The notes below the pieces were generated by a model that was not told where the DNA came from, ran no database searches, and saw nothing but the letters and a program-made list of their open reading frames with translations. Position numbers and translations under genes: made by a program. A stretch of DNA of 64,000 bases, from contig OZ251224.1 of assembly GCA_965240325.2 (NCBI GenBank), positions 2,232,001 to 2,296,000 on the forward strand, read 5' to 3'. Of this stretch, positions 1 to 11,975 are shown one piece after another. Source of the stretch: Rebecca billardiae RCC1528 (Eukaryota; Haptophyta). How positions within the stretch are numbered: the first letter of the stretch is position 1; every line of letters starts with the position of its first letter.

Positions 1-1
1 C

Positions 2-523
2 GGCCGCGGCCGCGGCAGGGGCACGGGCGCAACGGACTCCATCGAGGAGTGGCTCGAGGGTGTGCCCACGGACATGACCTCCAAGACCAGCGAGTCGGTG
101 AAGCACTGCTTCAACTCACCTTTCAACACCATGACGAGGCACCTGTCGCCGTGGGATGGAGCGACGCAGACAGTCACGCTTGACATCGACGAGGCCAAGT
201 CGCGCGTCGACAACGCATTCCACGTTGGCTTCGATGAGGAGTACGAGGCGTCGATTTGCCTGCTGCTCAAGCGGCTGGAGATCCACTCGCCCGCGTGCGA
301 GTGCAACTCGGCTGCTCGGCTGGACCTGAAGAGCGTCAGCCCCAACGCGACGGCGTTCCAACCAGGCTACAATGATATGGAGCTCAACGACGCCGCCAAG
401 TCGAAGATCGCCTCGAACACAATGCTGGACACGCAGCTCTTCACGCACGCGCAGCAGCGCTTCCTGGATGATCTTGAGGACCACGGCATCGCGTGCCTGC
501 TCAGTCACAAGCCGAGGCCGTAG
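2..523 (+). CDS. Secreted sulfotransferase-like protein, 3' part only (cut by window edge)
   Basis: The reading frame is open from base 2 to the stop at 523, giving about 173 C-terminal residues; the 5' part lies outside the window. It is a near copy of the end of the gene at 6493-7788. About 280 bp (roughly 105-384) match with no difference I could see, third codon positions included, while both flanks carry scattered changes. It keeps HCFNSPFNTMTRHLS and FDEEYEASICLLLKRLE, the stretch that resembles the C-terminal half of Golgi carbohydrate sulfotransferases. The last residues differ (SHKPRP instead of SKPKPVGRVP). Upstream of base 17 it departs from the full copy and reads as a Gly-Arg repeat, so it may be a chimera or a true paralogue with a different linker. 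Confidence 0.75.
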   Translation, partial: GRGRGRGTGATDSIEEWLEGVPTDMTSKTSESVKHCFNSPFNTMTRHLSPWDGATQTVTLDIDEAKSRVDNAFHVGFDEEYEASICLLLKRLEIHSPACECNSAARLDLKSVSPNATAFQPGYNDMELNDAAKSKIASNTMLDTQLFTHAQQRFLDDLEDHGIACLLSHKPRP

Positions 524-972
524 CTAGGTAGTAGGTCCGATGTTGAGTCCGCGCCATAGTTAATGATCATCACTCACGTGCCATCGTGAGACAGATCGAC
601 GGCCGTGCCGCGGCGTGCCGGTGCCCGGCTTCCACTCATCAACTCACATCAAGTATATAGGGCTAGGCACTCCGCGTCAGGTCCTACTACAATCGGTCCG
701 TGTCCACCGTCACTCGGTGTCCAGCCCTTAAGTTATTAGTAGAACTATGTATGCACGGTCCGCACGGTCCGGTCTGTGTGACCGGTTGGCACGGAATCCG
801 GTCCGACTTAATTGGCTGACAGTGCGCTGTGCGGCTGGTCAGTGTCACTCGGCTCACTCGCCGCTCGCAGACGCAGTTGACCTGAGTCTATATCAGTTAC
901 AGTACGGCAGTGAACCTCAGCATCGTCACCGTGTACGGTGGCGTGTCCCGGTAAAATCACTAACACGCGGAG

Positions 973-981
<9 letters not shown>
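524..981. other. Spacer without recognisable gene
   Basis: AT-richer spacer after the truncated paralogue. Frames here are short and carry no familiar motif. I see no RNA gene. Confidence 0.5.

Positions 982-1004
<23 letters not shown>
982..1004. repeat. (GA)n microsatellite
   Basis: Short pure AG dinucleotide run following an ACAC stretch. Confidence 0.9.
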
Positions 1005-1090
1005 CCGATTTAACGACGTGGCAGCATCGGACAAGCGTCAGGCCCAGAGTGCAACAGACACATAGAATGCGTCCGCGCCTTCCGTCCAGG

Positions 1091-1376
1091 TCAGACAGTG
1101 CGCCACCCGCAGCCCTGCCCCCCTACGGGAGCGGGGCCGGGATGGAGCACCGCCTCGGCCTGGGGCACGCGGCGACGACGGCAGATGCCGCCGCGGCCGA
1201 GCGCCTTCCGGAGCACTTGGATGAGGGTGAGGTCGTAGTCGATGTCGCTGCCCGCCGACCTGGCGGCGAGTAGCTCCGGCAAGCGGCAGCCGCGGCTGTC
1301 GCCCCCGTGCGCCCGCGTGGGCGCCTGGATGAGGATGAGGTCGTAGTACGCGTCGCCGCGCGCCGGCCAAGCGGCA
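1091..1376 (-). pseudogene. Possible coding remnant with a repeated YDLxLIQ segment
   Basis: Two degenerate direct repeats of about 53 bp lie at about 1216-1268 and 1324-1376. Read on the minus strand they give DAYYDLILIQ and GSDIDYDLTLIQ, separated by about 25 residues. No start codon, signal or recognised domain accompanies them. It may be a decayed gene piece or chance in GC-rich DNA; I do not know the family. Confidence 0.2.
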
Positions 1377-1570
1377 TATATTAAGTATAACTGTACGCTA
1401 CTAATTCATAAACTACAGTAGTACTAAGCTACTGAGTCATTTCGGAGAAAGTACTCAGGTGATTGTGTGCGCGTACGGCCGAACAGTCATGCGCGGACTG
1501 GCTGAGGCCGAGTCATCCGTGCGGGCCATGCAGTGGCCGCCGCGCGCACTCAGTTTCGACGTTGTCGAAT

Positions 1571-2657
<1,087 letters not shown>

Positions 2658-2659
2658 CC

Positions 2660-2692
<33 letters not shown>

Positions 2693-2706
2693 TATATTAT
2701 ATATAT
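2660..2706. repeat. (TA)n and TTATA microsatellite
   Basis: AT-only tract immediately outside the right end of the inverted-repeat element; it matches the TA tract outside the left end. Confidence 0.9.
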
Positions 2707-3160
2707 GTCTAGCCGTCCTCGTGAACGCCGACGCCAACTGCTGGCCGAAGGTGGGCACGCCGCCTGGCATGTCGATGCCGAGGCGGCTGCGTGTGTTCCT
2801 ACTCAGTGGGATTTACGTGTCCTCATGCCTTGGCGAGCGGCAGCAGATGCGGTGGGCATGCCGCTCGCCGTCGACGAGTGCAAGCGACGCGCCACCCGCG
2901 TGCGAGCCGCCGCCGCCGGCGACGCAGGACGAGCTTGGCTGGAGCCATCTCGCACGCCGCGCCTGGCGAAGCAGGCGGCAGAGGCCGGCGCCGGAAACCG
3001 ATCTCCTGGTGGGCGGCAGAACAACCCGGACAGACTGTTTGTCCGGGAGCAGCGCCCTTTGAGGCGATGGTCTGGTAGAGGGCGATGTGGCTGATGAGCG
3101 GCGCTGGCGCCCGGCGTTCTTGTCGTCCTCTTAGACAATCAGTTATTGTACCAATAACCC
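2707..3160. other. GC-rich spacer, no recognised gene
   Basis: Several overlapping frames of 95-160 codons are open on both strands but none has a recognisable domain. A short perfect hairpin (stem CCCGGACA, 7-base loop) lies at 3025-3047. It may be a decayed mobile-element interior. Confidence 0.4.
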
Positions 3161-3990
<830 letters not shown>

Positions 3991-4542
3991 CTCCCCAAAA
4001 CGACGAAACTTGAAAGCCAAGCGCGATGACGGACGTCGGTGCGCCCTCCTGACCGACCCGGCGCTGCCTCGCCGCTGCTTTCGAGGCATGGGGCGGGCTG
4101 GTGCACGCTCTGAGGGGCGACGATGAGGGTGAAGTGTATCGTCTGGCCGTACGGTGCGTCCGTGCTCACGCCAGCTGCCGTGGCGCGCTCTTGCAGCCGG
4201 CCGCGACAGATGTTTGCGAGATCTCTCGGCGACGGATGCGGGGCCGCGCCGGTGGGTACATTCGCGAGAGCGTGAGCGTTGGGTGCCTGTGGATTGCTCG
4301 GACGGGCATTCGTGCATCGGGACGCCACGTCCCGTCCACTCCAAGCTACTGGGCTCGACACTGCCCCGGCAGGAGCTGCCCTTGGCGCAGCTGATGCAAG
4401 GCCAGCTCGCAAGCGTGCATTCAACAGTGAGGGGGCCAAAAGCGGTGGGTGCGGAAGCCAGGCGACGTGCGCGTCTGTCCCGATCAGGAGTGATATGTGA
4501 GTCGCACCGCGATGGCGCCTTGCTGGCTGGCGGCACGGCGCT
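3991..4542 (-). repeat. Left arm of a ~550-bp inverted repeat
   Basis: Reverse-complementary to 5791-6341, near-identical over long stretches, with scattered substitutions and a small indel near 4530. The two arms bracket about 1.25 kb, so the whole (3991-6341) is a ~2.35-kb foldback structure. Several frames are open through the arm on both strands, but none matches a family I know. Confidence 0.85.
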
Positions 4543-5790
4543 AAACGAGGGCTTGCGCGCAGCACCGGCGCAGAGCTCGCTGCATTGCTGCCGACAGCGC
4601 GGTATGCGGCAGCACCGCCTGCATGCTCGCTGGGCGGTGAGGTGGAGAGCACCCCTATGCCGACCTACTCCACCGCAGTCGTCCTTTTGGCGCGAAAGCA
4701 GTGGCAGCTGCTGCTGCGGCCGCTGCCAGCTGTGTGCGCAGCACTCCGAGCGCGCTGGGCTTCTGTCACCAGTGCTCCAAACTAGGTGTGCACTACAGCA
4801 GCCGTGCATCAAGTCGAATGCGGCCTCGACAACCAGCCTGCTGTGGCACATGTGCTGGAGGACTGCGTGCACTTACTCCAGCGCCATCTTCACCTAACCC
4901 GCTCCGGCCTCTGCCACCTTCCGGAGCTGATGGCGGCAGCACAGCAGGGGCAGCCCAGGCGGGCTGTACGCAGCACTCGTGCACTGGCGCCCGCAGTCGA
5001 TACGGTGGCACCGCGGCTTGATCGTGGGCTCGGCTTCGACCCGCGCCATGGCCAGCCTGGGGTCGAGCTCGTCGATCAGGGCACCGACAACAGTGCTCGG
5101 CAATACGGTTGCATCGCCTTCGGAGTAGTGAGTGCAGCGGCGGCGCGGCTTACGGCGTGTCAGCCAGTCGCGGTTCCGCGGGTGACCAGCTCAATGACGT
5201 GGCAGCAGTAGCGTCTACCTGCAACTGAATCTAGACTCGCCGGCGAGGTATACTCCATCAACTAGCAGCAGCTAGAGCATCACGCTTCAGGTAGGCGCCC
5301 AATTCAGATCCATCATCAGCGGCTATCGCCAGCATTCAGCAAGCGACGAGTCACTGGCCCGGCTTGGCCAGCCTTGAGCCTAGCGTGCCTGTGCTGCTCG
5401 TGCCGCCAACTGCTTGCTGGCCTCGCCGCTTGCCGCTTCACTTGTCACAACCCAAGCACTACCGCGCAGCGTCAGCAGCGCCCGACTTTCCGGTCAGACC
5501 TATGCGCTCCCAAGCGTGCCGTCCGGCCCACGCAGCCCATGACGCTTGCAGTTGACCGGACTGTGCTTTGCGTTGCGGAGCGCACCGCCGCCGAGCGGCG
5601 AGCCATGTGCTCGCGCCCGGATGAGCACAGCCTATGCCGCAGTTTCGTACCAATGACGCGTGCCTCATGGCGCCGCCTAGTCCCGCTCGGGATCCCGACC
5701 AGGTAGTGCTGCCTTGAGCATGAGACCACGTGCTGCTAATGGACGCCTAGCTTGTGCGCTCGTGTCGGCAGTCTCAACACGCCCATGTCT
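4543..5790. other. Interior of the foldback element; possible decayed retroelement tail
   Basis: No long protein is recognisable. The plus frame beginning near 4786 reads ECGLDNQPAVAHVLEDC, which weakly resembles the Cys/His motif (C...H-V-L-x-x-C) near the C-terminus of non-LTR reverse transcriptases. No polymerase motif (YxDD) was seen nearby. I treat a retroelement origin as a weak possibility only. Confidence 0.2.
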
Positions 5791-6341
5791 AGCGCCGTGC
5801 CAACAGCAAGGCGCCCTCGCGGTGCGACTCACATATCACACCTGATCGTGACAGACGCGCACGTCGCCTGGCTTCCGCACCCACCGCTTTTGCCCCCCTC
5901 ACTGTTGAATGCAAGCATGCAAGCTGGCCTTGCACCAGCTACGCCAAGGGCAGCTCCTGCCGGGGCAGTGTCGAGCCCAGTGGCTTGGAGTGGACGGGAC
6001 GTGGCGTCCCGATGCACGAATGCCCACCCGCGCAATCCACTGGCACCCAACGCTCACGCTCTCGCGAATGTACCCACCGGCGCGGCCCCGCATCCGTCGC
6101 CGAGAGATCTCGCAAACATCTGTCGCGGCCGGCTGCAAGAGCGCGCCACGGCAGCTGGCGTGAGCACGGACGCACCGTACGGCCAGACGATACACTTCAC
6201 CCTCATCGTCGCCCCTCAGAGCGTGCACCAGCCCGCCCCATGCCTCGAAAGCAGCGGCGAGGCAGCGCCGGGTCGGTCAGGAGGGCGCACCGACGTCCGT
6301 CATCGCGCTTGGCTTTCAAGTTTCGTCGTTTTGGGGAGCGG
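5791..6341 (+). repeat. Right arm of the ~550-bp inverted repeat
   Basis: Reverse complement of 3991-4542. It ends about 150 bp before the start codon of the secreted-protein gene at 6493, so the repeat forms the upstream boundary of that gene. Confidence 0.85.
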
Positions 6342-6492
6342 CCCGCATTCCTCCAACTACTGAGCCGACTCGGGTTCGTCAAGACAGCCTTATGGCTTCC
6401 CTTCAGAAGTGGGACGAAAGTACGAAACCGGAAACGGGGGAAACTTCTTGGGCCCCTGCTCCACCATCTCCGCCGGTGGGCGGCCGCCACCC

Positions 6493-7788
6493 ATGCTGTT
6501 GTACATCGCCGTCGCCGTCGCCGTCGCCTCGGCGCCGATCGCCCCGACTGATGCCGCCGATCACGCCGCTCTGAACGGCCACGCTGAGGAACGCGCGGCG
6601 CGCGTTCACGGCCGACTCCTGCAGTGGCTGCAGCGCGGCGGTGGCCGGGGCCGCGGCGGCGGTGGTGGCCGTGGTCGCTCCTCCGGCAAGGGCTGGGGCT
6701 CGCTCGGCGGCAAGCGCCGTGGCGGCGGTCTTTTCGGCGGCCGTCGTCTCGACAGCGACGATGCGGAGGGCTTCAGTAGCCTCTTTGGGGGCTCGGGCGG
6801 GAGCATCTTTGACCTGCTGCCGCCCGAGATGCAGCAGATGATCCTCGCAGAGTCGCGTCCGGACCCGTCGGGCCACCCGAACAAGACGGAGCCCGTGCTC
6901 TACTTCCAGCCGCTGTCCAGGGGGGCGAGTAGGGCCAAGTTCATCGTGGATGCCGTACACCTCACGGGCTCGCACGCGTGCGCCAAGGGCACGTTCTCGC
7001 AGCACCTGTGCACGGACGTCGCAGGCTTCATGCGCGGCAACTCTGTCAGCGACGAGATCCTCGAGACGCTCGTCGCGGCGAGCCGCGGCGGCTGTGGCTT
7101 CTCGTCGTGTGACATGAACATCAACCGCGCGATGGAGATCTCCGAGCTCGAGGCGGACCACCGGCTGCGGCTCCTCCTCCACTTCAGCGACCCGGAGGGG
7201 GCCGTGGTCGAGATGTACACGTCGTGCCCGCAGGACAACGCCCAGCAGCCGAGCCCCTCCGGCGACGGCCAGGGCACGGGCGCAACGGACTCCATCGAGG
7301 AGTGGCTCGAGGGTGTGCCCACAGACATGAGCTCCAAGACCAGCGCGTCGGCGAAGCACTGCTTCAACTCACCTTTCAACACCATGACGAGGCACCTGTC
7401 GCCGTGGGATGGAGCGACGCAGACAGTCACGCTTGACATCGACGAGGCCAAGTCGCGCGTCGACAACGCATTCCACGTTGGCTTCGATGAGGAGTACGAG
7501 GCGTCGATTTGCCTGCTGCTCAAGCGGCTGGAGATCCACTCGCCCGCGTGCGAGTGCAACTCGGCTGCTCGGCTGGACCTGAAGAGCGTCAGCCCCAACG
7601 CGACGGCGTTCCAACCAGGCTACAATGATATGGAGCTCACCGACGCCGCCAAGTCGAAGATCGCCTCGTACACAATGCTGGACACGCAGCTCTTCACGCA
7701 CGCGCAGCAGCGCTTCCTGGACGACCTCGAGGACCACGGCATCGCGTGCCTGCTGAGCAAGCCGAAGCCCGTAGGTCGAGTCCCATAG
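6493..7788 (+). CDS. Secreted cysteine-containing protein, divergent sulfotransferase-like
   Basis: 431 residues from the ATG at 6493. I prefer this to the upstream in-frame ATG at 6409 because it opens directly onto a hydrophobic signal peptide (MLLYIAVAVAVASAPI). A Gly/Arg-rich linker follows (about 40-90), then DPSGHPNKTEPVLYFQPL at about 122 and a cysteine-containing globular part to the end. HCFNSPFNTMTRHLS (about 288) and FHVGFDEEYEASICLLLKRL (about 328) resemble the region after the nucleotide site in secretory carbohydrate sulfotransferases (fold family Sulfotransfer_2). HFSDPEGAVVEMYTSC (about 232) may be a degenerate RDPxxRxxSxY 3'-phosphosulfate loop that lacks the arginines. The 5' loop is not recognisable. 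Role is therefore uncertain: a diverged enzyme, a pseudoenzyme, or a cell-surface/scale protein. Paralogues lie at 2-523 and 9952-11733. Confidence 0.75.
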   Translation: MLLYIAVAVAVASAPIAPTDAADHAALNGHAEERAARVHGRLLQWLQRGGGRGRGGGGGRGRSSGKGWGSLGGKRRGGGLFGGRRLDSDDAEGFSSLFGGSGGSIFDLLPPEMQQMILAESRPDPSGHPNKTEPVLYFQPLSRGASRAKFIVDAVHLTGSHACAKGTFSQHLCTDVAGFMRGNSVSDEILETLVAASRGGCGFSSCDMNINRAMEISELEADHRLRLLLHFSDPEGAVVEMYTSCPQDNAQQPSPSGDGQGTGATDSIEEWLEGVPTDMSSKTSASAKHCFNSPFNTMTRHLSPWDGATQTVTLDIDEAKSRVDNAFHVGFDEEYEASICLLLKRLEIHSPACECNSAARLDLKSVSPNATAFQPGYNDMELTDAAKSKIASYTMLDTQLFTHAQQRFLDDLEDHGIACLLSKPKPVGRVP

Positions 7789-8888
<1,100 letters not shown>

Positions 8889-9020
8889 ATGGCCCGCTGT
8901 GCAGGGCGGAGCGCGCAGCGTGGAGCCCGCAGTGAGGGCCCCAACCACGTTTCAAAAAGATCTTTGATCAAGAAAAAGGGGAGGCGGTTTTCAGGGCTGG
9001 AGGAGACCGAGTTTCGAATT
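8889..9020 (+). repeat. Dispersed repeat, copy 1
   Basis: Matches 62397-62527: TGCAGGGCGGAGCGCG, then a CGTGGAGCCC block, a CAAAAAGATC palindrome region (TCAAAAAGATCTTTGATCAA), GAAAAGGGGA and a GAGGGCTG/GGAGG tail. It is probably one end of a mobile element; no coding potential is visible. The region just downstream (9200-9270) is a very C-rich stretch. Confidence 0.65.
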
Positions 9021-9951
9021 TGGAGACCTCCTCTCGAGGTTGATTCGCCGACGAAAAGGGCACGTCCGCGGAGATTCCCAAGTAAGGCGAGCCGGTGTGA
9101 CGCCCGCCTGACAAAAAAAATCACGTCCTTTAGGATGCGTAACGTAACGAACCGTTACAAGCAATTTTTTCCGGCCAATGAGAGTGCCGCAAGGTCAAGG
9201 AGCGCCCACAGCGGGGGCTCTGCCCCCCTGCCGCCTGCGCCCCCCGCGCCTGCGCGACGGGCGGACCTAAGATTCCTATGAAACTGAGACTCCGTAGGCA
9301 CTCGGGCTACCCAACAGCTAAGAAACAGAGACTAGCAGTGGGGGGCTCGGGTGACTTTTTATTGCATGCCCGCGATTGTCCAGGTAATCCGATTCCGAGT
9401 CAGAGCGCATTCAAGTAATAAGCTGCTAGTTACTACGACGTATAGACGTATCGCGGCCGGGCAGCGCGCCGACCCAGAGTCGGACCGTGACAATGTCACT
9501 CAGATGGGGGGGGGGGGCATAAATTTATTCAGCTTGACAGTCTTGCAGTCTAATAAGCAGGCGCCAGGGACAGGCAATGCCATGCCCATGGCGGCTGTCG
9601 ACGAAGACTGACGAGACACTTCGTGCACAGGAGTGTTCATGCAGCATCGGCGCACTTCACGATATCGTCCAGCTGAAGCAGCTGCCGCCCGACGACGCTG
9701 GAGTCGCGCAGCCGCGCTGCCGGAGTCGCGGCCGCTCGGGCAGAGGGAGTCGCGGCACAGTGGCACACCATGAGCAGCAAGTCGCGGAACCTAGTCGGAG
9801 CCCACAACTACCAGAAGGTTCGTCGCGCTCGCTGGAGTGTCTGGTGGTGCGAAGCGTCAGCCGCTGGCATCGCACCGCAGCCGATGACTCTGCCGACTGC
9901 CGACGGTACTGCTCCAGGCTGCTCTGGCGGCTGAGTCCGCTGAGTAGCCCT
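9021..9951. other. Spacer, 3' of the minus-strand secreted-protein gene
   Basis: Contains a poly-A/T run near 9113, a poly-G run of about 10 bases near 9508 and no recognisable gene. Open frames at 9577-10302 are antisense to the neighbouring gene. Confidence 0.4.
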
Positions 9952-11733
9952 TCAGGGTGCCTTCGCATGCGTGGCGCTGATGAAGCCGTAGCCTGGCTTG
10001 GTGAGCAGGCAGCCGAGGCCGTAGGCGGTGATGTCACGGAGGAATCGAGAGCGAGCGTGCACGTACAACTCCGCATCGAGCAGAGTCAATGTCGCAATCT
10101 TGGCCTTTTCGGCTTGGGTGAGCGGCGTGCTCTGGCCATCGTCTTCAATCAGGGTGCGGTTGTACTTGGTGCTGCGCGCCAGCAAGTCCAGCACAGACTC
10201 CTTCGCACCACACACGCAGCCAGAAGTGTACTGGCCCATGCGCACGAGCAGCAGGCACACCGACGCCTCATACTCCTCCGCGAGGAACACGTGAAAGGCT
10301 GAGTCGACGCGCTGCTTGGCCACGCCGACATCAAACGAGACGGAGTCGGTGCCGGCATTGTACGGGGAAAGGCGCGACGTCATGATGTTGAATGGGTTGT
10401 GGAAGCAGTGCTTGAGTGAGGTGCTGGGCTTGATGTTCGTCGTCGCGGTTGACGTGCCGTCGAGCCAGCTCTCGAGGCTCATGGGCACCGGCGCCTTGTC
10501 GCCATGCCCAGGCTGAGCGTTGCTCTGCAGGCACTGCTTGTACAACTCGATCACTGCATGCTCGGGGTCTTGGATGCCCACGATGAGCTGCAGCCGGCGG
10601 TCGACCTCGAGCAGGGACAGCTGCATGGCTGTGTTGATGTTCATGTCGCACGACGTGATCCCGCAGCCGCCGCGACTCGCCGCAGCGAGCGTCTCGGTCA
10701 GCTCGTCCGCCACTGGGATCCCTTTCATGAAGGCGGCGACCTCCATGCACATGTGCATGGAGATCGAGCCGCGGCCGCACGGCCGGGTGTTCGTGAGGTG
10801 CATGATGTCCTCGAGAGCCTTCGTGTCCCTCCGCGTCTTGGCAAGCGGCTGGTAGTACAGCACGGGCTCGGACTTGTTCGGATGCCCACTCGGGTCTGGC
10901 CCGGAGAGGATCCCAATCTTCTCCCGCGCGGCCTTGGGCACGAGGTCAAAGAGGCTGATGGCTTCGAGCTGCGAAGCTGCGCCGCGAGCATGGCTCAGCT
11001 GCGCGCCCTCATCGGTGTCACCATTCCGGCCGCTCTTCCAAGAGCTGCGACGCGTCCGAGATGAAGTCGGCTGCGCGGCTGCAGTCGGCTGCGCAGCCGT
11101 AATGAGCTTCGTGCCGCCGCCGTTGTTGTCAAAGCCGCGCCCGCGGGCAGCGGCCCTGTCCCGACCGAGCGACGGTGCTCGCCGGTCGATGTCCAGCTGG
11201 TTCAGCAGGTCGTCGATGCTTTGCTCGTCCATGTTGGCCAGGCTGGCGGACACATAACTCGCCGCGGCCTCGCTACCAAACCTGCTGCCAGTCCGATACT
11301 GACGGTTCGGCGCCGCCACGCGCGTCTCGTCCAGAACGCCGCCAGTGCTCGCACGCTGGCGCAGGTGCGCGAGCCGATTCGTCAAGCTGCTTGTGGCGGG
11401 CTCGGGGGCGGCGATGCCGGCACGCGGGGCCTCGCTGAGGACTTGGTCACGCCCATCCCCGACGCCCGCCGGGACCGAGGCGCTGCCATCACTCGCGCCA
11501 TCCTGCTTTCGGCGCGAGTTCCACGTGAGCCACTGCAGGCGTCGAGACGGCGGGGCGGTGGCGTCCGTCTTGAGCACACCTTCGTCGCCTGCATGCGCGT
11601 CACCACCTGCGCGCAGCTCCGCCGCAGCGCCGACGGCGCCATCAGGCAAAGCGGCAGGCGACAGGACCGGCGCTGCCGCGCAGTTGACGACGAGGAGCGC
11701 GGCGGCGGCGGCAGCCACCAGGAGCGGTGCCAT
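9952..11733 (-). CDS. Secreted sulfotransferase-like protein, long diverged paralogue
   Basis: 593 residues, no intron. Residues 1-21 (MAPLLVAAAAAALLVVNCAA) form a signal peptide. Residues about 22-270 are low-complexity with Ala/Gly/Arg stretches. The conserved part begins at DPSGHPNKSEPVLYYQPL (about 281), followed by GRGSISMHMC, AASRGGCGITSCDMNIN, IVGIQDPEHAVIELYKQC and CFHNPFNIMTSRLSPY (about 441). It ends with FLAEEYEASVCLLL and a Cys pair CVCG. It shares these blocks and the Cys spacing with the gene at 6493 but is clearly older in divergence. FLAEEYEASVCLLL matches the family's FVGLTExxxxSLxLL-like segment, supporting a sulfotransferase ancestry. The nucleotide-binding loops are again not canonical. 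Function not assigned. Confidence 0.75.
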   Translation of the reverse strand: MAPLLVAAAAAALLVVNCAAAPVLSPAALPDGAVGAAAELRAGGDAHAGDEGVLKTDATAPPSRRLQWLTWNSRRKQDGASDGSASVPAGVGDGRDQVLSEAPRAGIAAPEPATSSLTNRLAHLRQRASTGGVLDETRVAAPNRQYRTGSRFGSEAAASYVSASLANMDEQSIDDLLNQLDIDRRAPSLGRDRAAARGRGFDNNGGGTKLITAAQPTAAAQPTSSRTRRSSWKSGRNGDTDEGAQLSHARGAASQLEAISLFDLVPKAAREKIGILSGPDPSGHPNKSEPVLYYQPLAKTRRDTKALEDIMHLTNTRPCGRGSISMHMCMEVAAFMKGIPVADELTETLAAASRGGCGITSCDMNINTAMQLSLLEVDRRLQLIVGIQDPEHAVIELYKQCLQSNAQPGHGDKAPVPMSLESWLDGTSTATTNIKPSTSLKHCFHNPFNIMTSRLSPYNAGTDSVSFDVGVAKQRVDSAFHVFLAEEYEASVCLLLVRMGQYTSGCVCGAKESVLDLLARSTKYNRTLIEDDGQSTPLTQAEKAKIATLTLLDAELYVHARSRFLRDITAYGLGCLLTKPGYGFISATHAKAP

Positions 11734-11828
11734 CTCCCTGCCCTTTCTGCGGGCGCGGGTCGCCCGCCCCGGGCCCCGGCCTCCAGCTTGGATAAGTAGC
11801 TTACTGGTCGACAGTAACTAGTAACTAC

Positions 11829-11975
11829 CCGGGTAGGGCTGGAGGCTTCGGCCGCCAGCCTGATCACCCCCACCCTGGCCAGGCTGGCGGCCGAAGCCTC
11901 CAGCCGAAGCCTCTCTCAAAAATGGCAAAAGACAAGGGTAGGGCTGGAGGCTTCGGCCGCCAGCCTGATCACCCG
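11829..11975. repeat. 26-bp perfect hairpin plus direct copy of one arm
   Basis: GGCTGGAGGCTTCGGCCGCC (start of the arm) occurs at about 11834 and again at about 11942. Its reverse complement sits between, at about 11879-11905. The first two can pair as a 26-bp perfect, GC-rich stem with a ~17-base loop. The array lies 100-240 bp upstream of the start of the minus-strand gene at 11733, within its likely promoter or 5' leader. Confidence 0.85.
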
